Source: Cryptomeria japonica
Lineage: Eukaryota > Streptophyta > Pinopsida > Cupressales > Cupressaceae
Length of the DNA stretch: 64,000 bases
Assembly: GCF_030272615.1 (NCBI RefSeq)
Contig: NC_081412.1
Location: 25,698,501 to 25,762,500 of the forward strand
Direction of reading: 5' to 3'
Below, piece by piece: positions 25,701 to 40,700 of the stretch (positions within the stretch are counted from its first letter, which is position 1; each line of letters starts with the position of its first letter). The notes below the pieces were generated by a model. It had not been told where the DNA came from. It saw only the letters and a program-made list of their open reading frames with translations, and did not search any database. The position numbers and the translations under genes were made by a program.

Positions 25701-28700
25701 GAACTCTCCGACAAGATAATTTTTATGGAATATAACATTTAAGTATAAGAAACAAGAAGGAAATGTTTCTTATACTTTTAAGTTATATTCCATATATACT
25801 TTCAGGATGTTTGAGAGTGGTTTCAGACCTCCAGGAGTTATATTGCAAAATCTAGTTTTTGGAGGTTTTTTCAGTTTCCAGACTTAGTCAAATTTCAGGA
25901 TCAGGACATTCCAGACTTAGCCAAATTTCAAGATCAGGAGTCACTCAAGCAGGACCTGCCATCCAGTTGATCTCCCCGACAACACTAAAAAATGCAAAGG
26001 CTAACGGACAAAACCCTAAAAGATCTAGAAAACAAACCCTAAAAAGCAAAAAAGCAGGGGTCCCCATTTGCAATGGGGCGATGTGTGAAAACGTCACAAC
26101 ACTTGGAAACCCATACTTGGCGAGCCGTCTCCCAATCTTCCACACCCTTTGCATGCCGCCACTACTCCTTTGCATGCATGAGCTTCTTCACTCATATTCA
26201 TGGTTGGAATTTCCTCATGATTATTATTAATAACCAAATGCAATATTTAATTTAATTTTATTAATTAAGAACTTATCCTTATTTTATTTAAAACAACTGG
26301 GCTATATAAGAATGCGGAGATAATCATCAAAACTGAATCCACCAACAATGCTAAAATTAGTAACCTTGCCAGCTGGTTCAGTTGGTGCTTGAAATACTGT
26401 TACTAAAAATAGTGAGTATTGGAAGACTAACCCCAATCTAGAAAAGGGCGTTATGCTCATAATAATGGTTGGAGCTCAACTAAACATCAAATAATGGCAA
26501 ATTGCTAGACAAACTGCCTCCAAAGTTCCCTAACCCTAACTCATTAGCGTACAGGATCCAAACTGAATAGGCTAATAGTCCACCAACTCAACTGGTTAGG
26601 AAGACAACATTACAGAAAACTTCACTTCATGGGAAAATGTTGTAGCTAAAAAATTAGTAAGTTTCCTCAGACTCACAACTGATTACCATAGAATCGAATA
26701 TATAGAAAATTACACAAAGAACAATACTCAAATAAACTCACAATTTATTTGTATGATCAAGTGCTTAAACTGATTGGTGGCTGGAATGAGATAGTGCAGC
26801 AAAGTGAAGAGCATGAATAACATTGAAACAATTGTATGATACTCCAAAACTGATATTACACCTGGTACATCCATTAATGGATGTTCATCAACCCATAATG
26901 CAGGTTGAAACACAATTTTCAGCCCCAAACATGGTACAGCACAATTAAAGACTAATATTTTTTATTATGTTGGGTGGTATGGCTGCTAGAAGAGAAGTGT
27001 ACAACAGCTTTCAATAACCACCTCTTAATGTTATGAAAGGTTACATCTCCTTGCACAAATGATACAACCACCGGCAGTAAATATTTCCTCTTATTCAAAG
27101 TTTGTCTCCCTTGACTTAATATGGCATCCAAAACCTTTTTTAATATGTACTTTACAAAATGTATAGCCAAACTTCAATAATATTAACAATAATATATGAC
27201 TGCTACTGATAAAAGATTAGTTGGAAAAATAATTGGTTGGAAAAATAATTTATTAGGGCCTAGCAAAGGCATGGCCAGTAACGATAACAATATTTGCTAT
27301 ATAAAATAACATAAATTATAATATTCCGGAAAGCGACCATAAAATTGGAACTAAATTTGAAAACTTTTACAGACTAGAAAACCTAATAGCCAAACTGGAA
27401 TCAGAGTAATTGCAATCTTTCAGCACAAATGCATTCGTAAATGGAATCATTCTAATGGAGATGATGTTTTTTGCCTGCAAATCTGTAAGAAACCCTTCTA
27501 ATTTCTTCACTGAAAATGTGTGTTCTTGACCATGTTCATTTTGTCAAACAGTTGGTAAACTTCTGATAATGAAGGTATTTGTTTTTGCAGATTTTTATAT
27601 TCTTTTGCAAGGGTTTTTGGCATGAAATGCATCACAATTATGAACTAAATCACAAGTAATTTTTAACAATACTTTGATAGTGATAAATCAACAATAAATT
27701 GCATTAACTTTCAGAATTTTATTTGCAAACAATGCTTAGAAATTATAGAGATTTAGGAGTTTATTTCTGACCTTTAGACCCTCAAACAGCAATCATATGG
27801 CAGAATTATTCTGAGATAACTTACACAGTGCAGTCTCAAACGAGAGTACATTCATATGCAATTTGGATACTTTCCTGAGGATGTCATTGGCGGGCAGAAA
27901 TTGCAGATCTGAGACTTCAATGATGCAGCAGAATTAAGGTATTAGAGATGCCTAGCTAAGGGACATTAAACCCTTACTTGCCCAGCCTGTCACTGTTCTT
28001 CAGTTTGCCAAAATTTCTGCAATATTTACTCTCAGAAGTGGCACTGACTTCTGCAAATTCGTCCAGGTTCACACCAGCTATGGAGTATATTCTTATGTCT
28101 GAAACACAGTGATTTCAGTCAATCCTATGGCCAGAAAATAACCCCACGATCTGCACTTTATTTATCATTAAACCTTATATCAGAACCTCACACCTAGGGT
28201 ATTGATTTGCCCAACTATAAAAATTAACCCTAGTTGCCCAAAATCAATAATCTATCACAGTTATCAGCATTAAAATTGCTCAAACATATATCTGCCATTC
28301 ATCAAAGCTTCACATCAGAGGTGCAGGGATGCTAAGTGATGGATTTTCGTCCAGCTCCTCACTTATTATCCACGGTCCTCAATACAGAGGCCCAGCAATA
28401 GGAATTGTCCCACAAATACCTGAAAATATCTCATTTAACCTTTCCCCAGTGTTGGTAAACAGATTTGTCATTGTGAATGCTTCTTCAAAAACAACCCTGT
28501 TTGCCCTGTAAGCAGTGATGAACATTTACAATATTTGGGAGAGATCGTTGTAGAATGTCGATCGTCCTCTATGTTTGAGAGGGGCAGCTCCCTTGTATGA
28601 TGGGGGTGTTTGATATTTTGGGGATTTTAAACTCAGAATTGCATTTGAAAATTATAAATGTTGAATGGGAAGATGTAAACTAACTTCTGAAATTCAACAT

Positions 28701-31700
28701 ATATTGAAGTCAAGATACCAGGAACATGATAGGTTTGCTACTGATCTCATTCACATATGATACTTAGGAAAACAAAGGTTATCATTAATGAGACACACGA
28801 CGCATCGACAATAACACACAGGAAACAATTTGAATGCACTTCCAAAACTTTGTTTACTATTGATTTGAATGCCCAGCCTTATATAGGGAGTTGAGGGAAT
28901 AACAAATACATATTAGATTGCTTTTCCCTTTTCTTCCCAAAACTTAATTTAATTTTTTGTTTGTTTGTTTTTGGTGTGGAAGGCCCTTTTAATTGAACAA
29001 TGCTTTTGAATCCCAGTCCTAGTGCTACTTTAATAATGCTCTTTTGAAAAAACAACAGCTTTTTTAAGTAACAAAACATAAGTTTGCCTTTTAATGAACA
29101 TAACATAAAGTTATTTGGACAACTTAAGTTATATTATTAATTATCTACTTATCACAAAAGGGGACATGACAATCTCAATGATTCTTCTTTTTAAATCTTA
29201 CAGATATTTCCTGAGTATCAGTTTGAATGGATCGTGCCAGAATTTGAAAAGACACTGTCTAAGGAACTTGGTAAGGATTTCAATTTCGTAGTAAGATTAT
29301 TGATTAGTATGCAGTTTCATACTAGTATGGAATGTGTCTGATTTAGAAAGCTAATTGCAGAGCCTAAAAATTTACTGTGTATATATTTTTTTATAGATAT
29401 TAATTATAGTTGCTAATTTTACTTTGGTTATCCAGACTTTATCCAGGAGGCAGAAAATGCAGAAAGAACAAGAAGGAATTTTAAAAAAAATAATGCGGTT
29501 AAGGTTCCCCATATCTTCTGGGTATAAATCCAATTAATATTAGTCATAGGTTGTGGTTTATTGTAAACAGTTCAATTCGCACAACTTTTTATTCTTTAGG
29601 GTTTATACTTTACAGTGGTGTAACATCATTAACTATGATGCTGCATAATTCTATCATTTCGTCCTTTGCTAGTTAGACATGTTTAATCTGTAGTAGATAT
29701 GTGTATTCATGTGTGTTTCTGCACTAAGAGCATTGTATCCAATTGGGTTCCACTAAATTAACGTGATTGCTATAATGCTAATTCTCAGGATTTCACTAGA
29801 ACACAAGTTCTCACAATGGAATTTATGCATGGCTGCAAGGTATGGATATTTTTTTTCTGCAAACTTAAAACAAAAGTCAATAACCTTCCAGTTGGTTAAA
29901 TCTTAATTTCCAAATTCACTGTAATAATTTTTGTGGTTTATATCAAAGTTGTCTCACTTCCGTTTGCGAATAAACATAATAATTGGCAATTAATGAAATT
30001 ATTGAGTCCAGCTTGCTTTCTATATTTTTCTCAGAAAAACAATAAACTTCTATATTTTCCTAATAGTCTATTCTCACCCTTTTGTATGGATTTGTTTTCA
30101 GTTTTTTATAAATCATTAATCATGCATGATTGATGACTATTGTATTCCTTAATACAGATTGATAATTTGGAATGCTTACTGGGGGCAGGTCTAAATCCAA
30201 GAAAGGTTGGTGATCACAACCAATGAAATCTTATGTCAAGAGACAATGTTTAATGAAATGTGGTGGATTTTTGTTGTATCGAATTTATAGAATAAGCTAT
30301 TGTAGAAAATTGTGTAGGAAGAGAAATTCAGTTCAAGTTTTTAATAAGTACGCCAAAAAACGATTTGATTTTTTTTTTTTGAGTATATCAAATATTGGGC
30401 AATGCTTCTATAATTTCTTGTAATTGGTGGCTTTACTTCTAAAGCTTGATTAAAAATTAATTATCTGGTAATAGTTGGCATCATGTAGCAAAAATCTTCT
30501 TAGGATTGACTTGACAAACCAAAAGATAATTATTTTTGTCAATTAATTGGGCTATAATCAAGAAAAAATTGGGAAATAAAAGAATGCTGAAAAATTCATA
30601 AAAACAAAGAAAACTGTTGCTATTTTAATTTCATACCTAATTTGGAAAAAAATGGTTCTTTCCATCCAATGCATCTGAAATAATTTTTTATTTAGTCGAG
30701 TGTTAGCCCCCAAAAGGTCAAGGGGTGCTGCACCCTAGATGTCATGATGCAAGGCAGTGTCAGGGTTAGAGATGCCCTGCCACCAAGACCAAATTAAGGT
30801 GTTTGAGGCCACGTGGACCCTCATGGAACATGTGATTTTTAATAATTTGATTACTTATAACCAAGATCCAATCTCTTAAAAAAGCAGTTGTAGATTTCAT
30901 AAAGCTGTAGTTAGGCGATATTTCAATGAAAATGGATAGATATTTGCTGAAGAATGAGTGCCCTTGAGTGCACCATAATTGATCCTAATGTTTGGTTATT
31001 TTCATAAAATGCAAATTTCCAATGTAAAAATGTGGCTTTGATGGAAAATTCAAAAAACAAGTATTTTACTGGCAAATTGAAAAGAACAGATGGAAATTTT
31101 TGCCGGCAGTCAAAAGAAGATCTGGCAACCTCGAAATAGAGCTAGTGATCCAAATGAAAAATCATATATCTTTTTAAGACTGGATCACCCTACTGGACCA
31201 AGCATCAATTTATTGTGATAAAGTGTGATTTATTATATATTTTTGCTACTGTTGTTGGTATTAGAAGTTTATGACTATGTCACTGCATTGAAACTTGCTA
31301 TTGCATATCACTGGAAAATCTGGCAGCCTCAAAATTGTGCAAGTGATCCAATGGAAAAATTCTGTATCTTATTCAGATTGGATTGCCAACTGGACTGAGC
31401 AGGAATTTATTGTGAAGTGTGATTTATTAAATATTTTTGCTACTATTGTTGGCATAGAAGTTTATGATTGTAACAGTATTGCAAATTGCTATTGTATATC
31501 TTCAACAAAATGAAGCCTGAATATTAAGCCACACTTTAAGCAACCATTCATTAGCACTGTTTCACTGTTTCAATGTATTGAAATATTTGTAGGAGAACAA
31601 TTTTGCCAGATATTAACATCTTAAAAAAGTAATTCTTTAAATGGACGTAAGTTGTAAGTCAAATGGGATGATAGTTTGGGGATACAAACCTGTTATGGCC

Positions 31701-34700
31701 CTATATACTTGATTCTTGGACATAGATATTACAATCAGACATTTTATATGACTAATGATCAAACTAATTAAACTATCATTCTATTCAAACAAGTATATTG
31801 ATAGTCAGCAGTTAACCTCATAATGCAATTACCATAGCAATATTCCTCCTTGGGCCACTATTTTTCCCACAATTTTCAATTATGGAACATCAGAAGGAAT
31901 CTTTTTCTCCCCCACCCAAATAAAAAGATGAAAGTTATTTGTCATACCACTCTATAATACTGTCTAGGTTTTTTATTGATAATATCATTTATATTCATTA
32001 CCAAATTTGAATAGTGCTAAAATATTGCCTTTAAAGGCAGCACCTTTAATGTAAGGCCTTGTTTTACCAACGCATGAAGAAGATTTCTTTAAGTATGACT
32101 TTTGACATGGGTTTAACAAAATTACTGTTAGTGGGGCAGGTTTTAAAAAAGCTTTTTGATTGATATCATTAAGTCATTGATTGATGCCATTAAGTCATTA
32201 ATCTGCACAATAGTGATGTCATTAAGTCATTAAGTCAATCTTATCATGACACAAAAAAGAGGTTATTGAGACACTTTTGAGTCAACTTGTTATGCTTATT
32301 TATGTAAATCGCCTCAAACATGCTTCAATTGTGTTCACACTCAAAAGCGCTACACTTTTAAGTCAACTTATTGTGCTTGTTTATGTAAATGGACTCAAAC
32401 ATGCTTCAATTGTGTTCACACTCAAAAAGTGCTAGGGCTAGTACAAAATGCAAATAGCAATGCTTTAAAAATTTATCGTTATTGCACTTTAATCTTCAAC
32501 GACAAATATACAAAGAGAGCATTTATGACTTTCAAGTTTCAAGTAATTGGAATTGCATTCATTAAATAAGTCGACTTGTGCAAAAGTAGAATTAATCTTT
32601 GAAGGACCTGAGTTTTTTTCAACCTAGCTATTAGGTCATCCTCTTTTGAACGAGTAGAGTTGAAAAAGACAACCTGCCATCTGAACCCTTGTAATTTACA
32701 TCTTATCATGAATTTTTTCTCTAAGAATTTTATTAGATGTTATCCTCTCTATGCATGTGTGGATTTTGCTGATAGCATCCTCATTGGCCCTAGGAATCAA
32801 TAAAGAAAAGCTTGGGATTTAGTAATAGGCTGCTGCATGTATGTGGTAGAGGTTTTCCTCTACTTAGGTGATACAGATTTCACTCATGCCACTCTTGCGT
32901 AGGGTGAGCATGACACCTACTTCTTCATATTCTCCAATCTACTCTACTAACTATGACATCTTTGTGTTCTTGAAGCCACACTCCAACAACTCATCTAGAA
33001 GACACTTTAAAAGCGTTGGAGATTTTGCGTTTAGGAAAGTATTTGCCATGCTCTAACAGTATATGCATTGGCCACATATGCACAAAAATATGTAAGACAC
33101 AATGCACCACTGAGAGGGGTGAATCAGTGGTTCTTAATCTTTTACCCTTTAACTTACTTATGCGTGTATACCGGTTATGGGATCTAACACAATGGAGACA
33201 TACCGGTTAGTGAGGAGATCAACTCAAACCAATCACACACAAAGAGACATCTCATAACTCCAGGATGTATGAGGAAAACCCAAGATGGGAAAAACCTCGA
33301 TGAGCAATGCTGCTAGAGTCTACTGCTCCAATCCAGCCTCACAATGAAAACACAGTTACAAAGTTTAGGGCACCAACCCAAGGAGCACCAACCCCTGACT
33401 TTAGGGCACCAACCCAAGGAGCTACAACCCAAAGGAGCTAACACCCCTGCCTTTAGGGCATCTACCCAAGGAGCACCAACCCCTGCACCGAGCTACAACT
33501 CAGTGTTCACCATGAGAACATCAAATACATAGGTAGTAATCTAGTTACAAGTGAATCTTGTAACAACTTAATACAATCTCCCCTACTGGTAAGGTATCTC
33601 CTCAGCCTTACCAGTTCTCTGCTCACTCTGACTGAATCTTCACCAACTCAGTCACTATCCTGTTGGATCTTCTCTTCTTACTCACTGCTCTCTCGTCTCA
33701 CTGCTGCTGCTTACCGGTTCACCTTCCTCTCTGCCGATTCTCACTTCCTTCAGTTCTCTGCTGCTCTCCACCGATACTATCCTTAGCCGGTTATATGCCT
33801 GCCTACTCTGCAGCTTCTTTCACCTTTGCTCTGCCGGTATGGACACTACCGGTTCTGCTCTTCTACCGGTTGAACACTTCAACCTGGTTCTCCCTCACTC
33901 TTACTCTCTTCTCAGATACTCGTTGAGCACTTGCTGTTTTGCTCTCACATGCAGAAGTAACACTCTGTCACTTTCCAACAGCATAATCTTCTTCCATCCA
34001 ACAGCAGCTAACATTCTCTTTAGCCCTCACACTTATAGCCAGGTTTTCCCGCCAAAACCCAATTCAAAATCCAAGCGGTCAGGGTTTCCTCACCATCCTC
34101 GAGGCAAACCGAATCCAATCAGATCTTGCTCGATCTGATTCTTCTGACATCCATCTGCACAAGTCCGCCATCAACGTGCCTTCCAAAACATGCCTTCCTT
34201 CTTCAACGACCTGCAAACGATCTATCGGCATACTTCTTGGTCAATTGCCATTAATGGCATGACGGGTTGCTTCAACTACTCTGATCTGCTCGATCAATCT
34301 ATCCTCAATCCTCTCTTGTCCGTTCAGTCTCGAGCCGCGCACTTCTGCATCTTCACCTCGAGCTTCGCAGTCTCCTTTAAAGTCGACCAACTCTACACCT
34401 ACCCCATCAGTGTACATTCCATCTTCATCCGATGCATGTTCACCATGTTGACTCCATGTGGCATCCGAGTTGACCAACTGTTAACTTGGCCCTTCGAGCT
34501 GGTCCAGATAGGATCATTGACCAAACATTCTACCGGTTCCTCTTCTTTGCCGGTTTGCTAACCCTGTCGGTCTCACTCATTGTATCGGTTTCCTCATCAT
34601 ATCTGCCCTCAACTTGAACTATCGATGGAACTCCCAAACCGGTCTCTAGACAGGTAGATCCAAAGTATGCTCATTCCCACAAGTGGGAAATCTTCTGCAT

Positions 34701-37700
34701 CTGCACCTTGCTTATATAACCGGTGGACTTACATACCAGTTACCACTCTTGATGCCACCATGTCATCAATCTTCACAAGACTCCATCTTCAATCAGGTCA
34801 CATTCTACTCTGACTGCATCTTCATTCGGTGGGATTCTTGTTGTTTTGCAACCTCACAGCATACGGGTGATCTGTTCATTCTCCTCTTCCGGTGGTCATC
34901 CCATATCGGTTGACATCAATGACAACACAATGCCAACAAAATATAGATCTACAAATCAAGTCTTGCATGCCTTATAACATTGCCAAAGGACAAAAAATGA
35001 GAAACTTGAACTGCATACACCATTTGGGGTCCCATCCAATTCTTGGGACCATCAAAATGGATATTTTGCAGTGTTCCACGGGCGTAGGGGACGGGGGGAC
35101 GTGTTTTCGAGACAGGTGGACCAAGGGCCTAAGTTTGGGGACGACGATGGGGTGGTGGTGCTCATATAGTTATACATATACATATAGTACTTGAAAAACT
35201 AGTTTTGAAAAGATGTATGACAGTATAACAGTATAAGAATTAGATTTCAAATGAAACTATAGGAAATACCAAGATTACTTAGATTAGTAATACTAATTGC
35301 TAAATGCTAAATAAAATTTGACAAATGAAATTGTCAAATTGGAGATTTCTCATTTCTATTATATCGAAAAAGGAAAACAAAAATATGAATATCGAATGCC
35401 ATTGCAAAGTCTATAATAATAAAGATGATTACATGATTCATCATTACAATGAGTAGCCAAATACAAATACGTGTAGCAATAGCATTACAAAAGAGACTAG
35501 AGTCAAAGACAAAATGACAAAACTCAAAATGTAGCTAATGGAGGCCTCTAATCATCTGCGAACTCCTCACTAGAACTGTTGGACTCTTGAAGATCAAGGT
35601 CCCTCAAGCTCACACCAACTAGCCCTGCATCTGAAGTGGTAGGATCATCCTCATCAATCTGTGAAGGCTCCTTTGGCTCTACATCCCATTGTGCCGCTGG
35701 ACTCTCCTTGTACACAAGTGTCTTGCGATCCATGAGACGCAAAGCACTGTGTACAGCCACAAGCTTCTCTGCTCTCTTAGAGGTAAGTTTGTTCCTCTTA
35801 AGAGAGTGGATGAAGCTATATGTAGACCAGTTCCTCTCAGCAGCTGAAGAACTGGAAACCTGGGATACTAGACAGATGGCTAGTGGTGGTCAAAGATTTC
35901 GGGCCATGACAATTCCACCACAAAAGTAAGTCTTCTTGTGCCATAGTTTCTATATCCATCTTTGCCGCATCTGAATAACCTCTAAGAGTGGCAAATCTTC
36001 CCCACTCAGTGCGCATTGTGTCGGCATCTCTGGAATCAAACATCTTCTCTATGCACCTAAAGAAACCCACCTTCACCTCATCATCCTGAATCGGCGTCAG
36101 TCTACCTAGTCTAGCCTTGTACCACTTAGGATTCAAGGCAAAGGCAGCCATATGCAAAGGAGTGTTCAACTTGTCCCATCTATGCTAAATGATAGGCCAG
36201 ATTTGCTCATTGTAGAATGCTAGAGAGGGGTCCTTCACTCGCACAGCAGCCTCATCTGGTCAAGCATAGAGTCAATGCACTCATACACCTCTCCAAGGTT
36301 AGGTGCATCCCCATCCCCATATCTGATCACCTGGAATACTGGAGAAATGATGGAGACAATGTATTTCGCATTAGTCGAAAACACATCACTCTTCACTATC
36401 TCCTTCACCCTTCTACCTTGCTCTGTCTTGGCCTCAGCCCACCTATTCCACTCATTAGTCATAACCATGAGTTGCAATGCCTCTTGCAACTCAATCATTC
36501 TCTCCGAGAGAATGAAATAGGATGCTTATCTAGTCTCAATTGGTTTCAATAACTCCTTCTTCGCGAAGGTCTTGAACAGTGCATTTGAAGTGTGGTGGTT
36601 ACAAATAAACATCTGCACATCTCTCGCATCAGTGACCACTCCTCTAATCCAGTCTATCTTCCCCATGTCCTTGAGTGCATTGTTCATGGAATGCACACAT
36701 GGGGTCCACCAAATGTGTCTATAGGCTGCTTCAATGAGTCTCCCTGCTGCTCTACACACATGGGCTGCATCTATCACTACTTGGACCACATTTTGTGGCC
36801 CAACCTCCTCAATAGTCTCCCTGAGGACCTGAAACTGGAAATCAGCATCTTTACGATGCCCTGTACAATCAACTGCTCTAAGGAAGTATGGGACCTCTAC
36901 ACATGTGACCATGACGTTGATGAGTGGACGATGGCTAATGTCCGTCCACCCATCCATAACTATGCTGCACTGCGATGCCACCCAACATGCCTTCATCTTC
37001 TTCATCAAAATATTGATCTTGGAATAGCATTTATCCAAGATCGAGGTCCTCATTTTCGTCTCCCCTAGTGGCACATAAAATGGTCCTCCCTTGGCCATCA
37101 TAGCCATCATCTCCCTATAATAAGGAGATCGTGTAACATGAAATGGAATGCCATTGGCAAAGAAGAACTTGCCAATGGATTCATCTATCTCATCTCTTAG
37201 CTGCACATTAAACATATCAGCAATGGGGTTGCTCTGTGGTGTCTGCAACCTACATTTCCCAGCCCTAGCGGCTGTAGAAGTGGAAGTGGATGGAGATCCA
37301 AACATCATTCCTCCCGTCTGCAAAGCATGAGAAGTATGTGGCACATTTTGGTAGCCCTGGAGTGCTGCCCTAGCAAACAAAGTAGTAGGCATTGAAATAT
37401 TTGTGTCATTTGGAACCCCCCAAAGCCTGTTAAACTCAATTCTGTACTACATATTTTTAGCTTCCCCCCAAAACTTACAATGTTTCACGCCTTTTGTTGA
37501 CGGGAATAATCATTATGTTATGTTGGTATATTATGTTTATGTTGTCGTCGGTAATAATGAGTTACGGCAGTCAGTTAGTTAGCCGACGGGTAGGTAGTTG
37601 GAGTTGCGACGGTTGTGTCGCACCCCTTCGGCTGTCATATATTGTACCACCTCCGGGTGTTGGAGGACTTTTAATGTTGGCGACACATTATAATATGAAC

Positions 37701-40700
37701 ATCTTTTGACATTAATGGCAAGCTTATTCTGGTACTTCTTTTGTTTTTGCATTGTGCATTGCTGTTCGATTTCTGTATTCTTCCTGTTTACCCAGTGAGG
37801 TAAACATTTGGCGCTGCTGCCGAAATTATTTCGAGAGGGACGGGAATATACTACATGGCACAGGGATAATGGGACAACCATTGCCCAAGGGGACGAGCAG
37901 TAATACTGACGAAGATCACCAAGAACTGTTCGAAGGAGAACGAGCACTCACAAAAGATTTCTCTTGCATCCTTCAGGTGGCCATCGAAACACACGTACGG
38001 AGGGAAGCCACCATTGAGGCTGTTCCAGAGGATGCTGTGTGGAGCACGCTTGGTGTAAGCCCGGCGGTGAATCGGTTGATGAGCAATTTGCCTAAACTTT
38101 TGGCTCAAGCATTTTTGGCTCTTCAAAACCGTAGAGAAGACACCTACCGTGAGAACCGACGACAGCACATCTTACGAGAATTTCATGAGCGCCAGGATGA
38201 CGGACGTAGAGAGGACCAACGAAGGACAAATAATCCTTAAATTGTGAAGGGAGAGAAATAAAGAACACTGTTGGAAGCGAAGAATTATGTTGATTGTATA
38301 CAAAAGAATGAATTAATAAAGACTGTTGTGTTTTGGTTTATGTGTTGTGAAACATGAAATTGTACCACAATTAATGCCCAATTTATTGAATAAAGACAGA
38401 AATAAGAAATTAGAAACCGACGAGTGGGAGGCTGCGCAGAAGGCTTTGATTCTGGAACAACGTGTAGAACGTAGACGGAGGCTGAGGCAACTTGCCGAAG
38501 GACGACCTGCCGAAGGGTTGCTCGAAGGGAACCAAGGAGGTGTCACGGAAGGTGCAGAAGCCGAGGGGAATTTCTACGCGTCGCCGGACTACTGTAGAGC
38601 AAGAAGCCTCGAAGAGTTTCTGGAGGAAACTAGGTTACGGAGAGAACTAGTTGAAGAGACTCGAGATCGGTTCAAAAACTTATCTCTCACGCCACAAAGG
38701 GAGGATCACCGAAGGGAGCCGGGCACAGGTGACGGCGAAGGGGGAGCTAACCGCACGGTAGTCGCTCTCACGCCACAAAGGGAGGATCACCGAAGGGAGC
38801 CGGGCACCGGCGAAGGGGAAGCTAACCGCACGGTAGTCGCTCTCACGCCACAAAGGGAGGATCACCGAAGGGAGCCAGGCACGGGTGACGGTGAAGGGGA
38901 AGCTAACCGCACGGTAGGTACAAGGCAGAACACCGTACCTTTGGTCACCACCACAAGAGACATCAGCGGCATCGGAGGGGGCAGCGCCGGAGGGCAGACA
39001 CGGCCACAACCACCTCCAAGTGGACGACTTCCATCAATGGCGACCAAACAGAAGTTGCCCAAATTCAACGGGGATAGCAAAGATGATCCCGCACGGCATT
39101 GCCGTACCTGCGAAACCATCTAGACAGCCAACGGGGTGACTGACCAGGATGAATGGATGAAGCAGTTCCCCGCCACACTGAGAGGAGTGGCTATTGACTA
39201 GTATTCAGACTTGGATAAAACCGCGGTAACTACGTGGGATGAATTGAAGAAAGCATTCGAGAAGGAATTTCGGCTTCTCCGAGATGATAATGAGATAGTC
39301 TTGGAAATCTATGGAACAAAGCAAGGAAAGGAGGAGACCGTACGGGCATATGGCCGCCGGCTAAAGGAATTAGTCGGAAAGATGGAAAGCCAACCGGCTG
39401 ATGGCTTAAAGAAGCGGTGGTTTGTCGAGGGTCTGAACCCTAAGCTACGACGAAAGATGAAAATTGTGCCTCCGACATCCTACGATGATGCATACAACCG
39501 GGCCATGGACTTGGAAAGTGAAAATAAGACGGCCAAAAAGAAGAAGAATAGATCTTCGTCATCCTCTGAAGATGATACGTCGGAAGAAGGGAGTAGTAGT
39601 GATGAGAAGCCGAAGAAGAAAGTCACGGCCCTTCAGAAGGATATGGAACGGATGTTAAAAGAGTTTAAGACAATGAAGGGGACCACAAGCAAGGATGATG
39701 AACTGTGGTGCACGGATTGTAAGGAGAGCGGCCACACAAAGGGTGTCTGTCCCAAGAAGGCATTCTGTGACATCTGCCAGATCATGGGACATTCTACGAA
39801 GGAATGCCCATACAATCTGAAGGCACGTAACCAGCAAGTGCTCTTTGCACATGAGCAGCCCTCCACATCGGATTCAAACAATAATGCATCTTCCGGAGGC
39901 TACCGAGGAAACCAACGAGGCGGACGGGGGAATAATAATAATTCCACCAGAAACAGGGTCCAATACGACGCGAAGGGACGCCCGATGATTCAATGTAGGG
40001 CTTGCAATCAATGGGGTCATTACGCACGAGAGTGTAATAACAATGACACCGCTCAAAAGCTATGTCGGTGGTGTGGCCCTGGTGACCATGAAGATGCCGA
40101 TTGTCCGAAGTCTGGCGTAGGGGCCAATCTGATTGATATCGAAGGCAACACACGAGGTAAAGAAGCCATCCTTGCTCTTACCCGAGGGCAGGCAAAGGAA
40201 GCCCGATACCCCCATCCCCGCACCGAGAAGCAGAGAATGACGGAGGCAAGGGAGGAAATAGAAAGGGCCATGAAAGCCCAATGGGGAGAGACACACGAGT
40301 CATCTGGACCCTACTGCACAGACGCGGAGAGGAACATTGTACGACAGATGCTCCAAATGGAGGTACCTGTGAAACTGGAAGACCTCCTACACACCATACC
40401 GCAATTGGGGACAGTGTTGTTGGGCACAAAGGTTGATAAACCCAAACCGAGAGACATGGACGCTCCCATACTAGGAAGCTCGGCAACAAATCCAGTTGTA
40501 CTTACCGTCAACAATGGCCGACACCCAGCTGTGGTGGAGATGGGCATCTTGGGCACCATCCTAACAGATACTATAGTAGACGGCGGTTCCGGAGTAAATG
40601 TCCTTTCGGAGGACACATGGAAAAAGCTAGGAAAGCCCAGTCTGTGGCCACCTACGTTTAATCTGCTAGGTGCAGACCAGCACGGGATTAAACCCCTCGG

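Larger units (their letters stand above)
23140..26101 (-). mobile_element. E-family element E2, 5' part
   Basis: The minus strand begins TGTTGTGACGTTTTCACAC at 26101. It carries nine hairpin units, paired GGCCGAC boxes (24271-24279, 24324-24332), TATA box 1 (about 24236-24246) and a short degenerate region homologous to the start of the E1 gene. It reaches the telobox palindrome at 23140-23157, where E1 interrupts it. It resumes at 15888. Confidence 0.85.
4735..29203 (+). other. 24.5-kb host intron filled with transposons
   Basis: Bounded by GTAGCA at 4735 and TTACAG at 29203. It contains, in order, a small hAT derivative, hAT and gypsy remnants, a deleted hAT, a gypsy LTR, E2 with E1 inside it, and about 3 kb of unique AT-rich sequence. 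Elements occur on both strands. Confidence 0.85.

Noticed and set aside
36592-37068. 158-codon plus-strand frame
   Set aside because: It lies antisense to the DUF659 part of the hAT transposase; a shadow frame.
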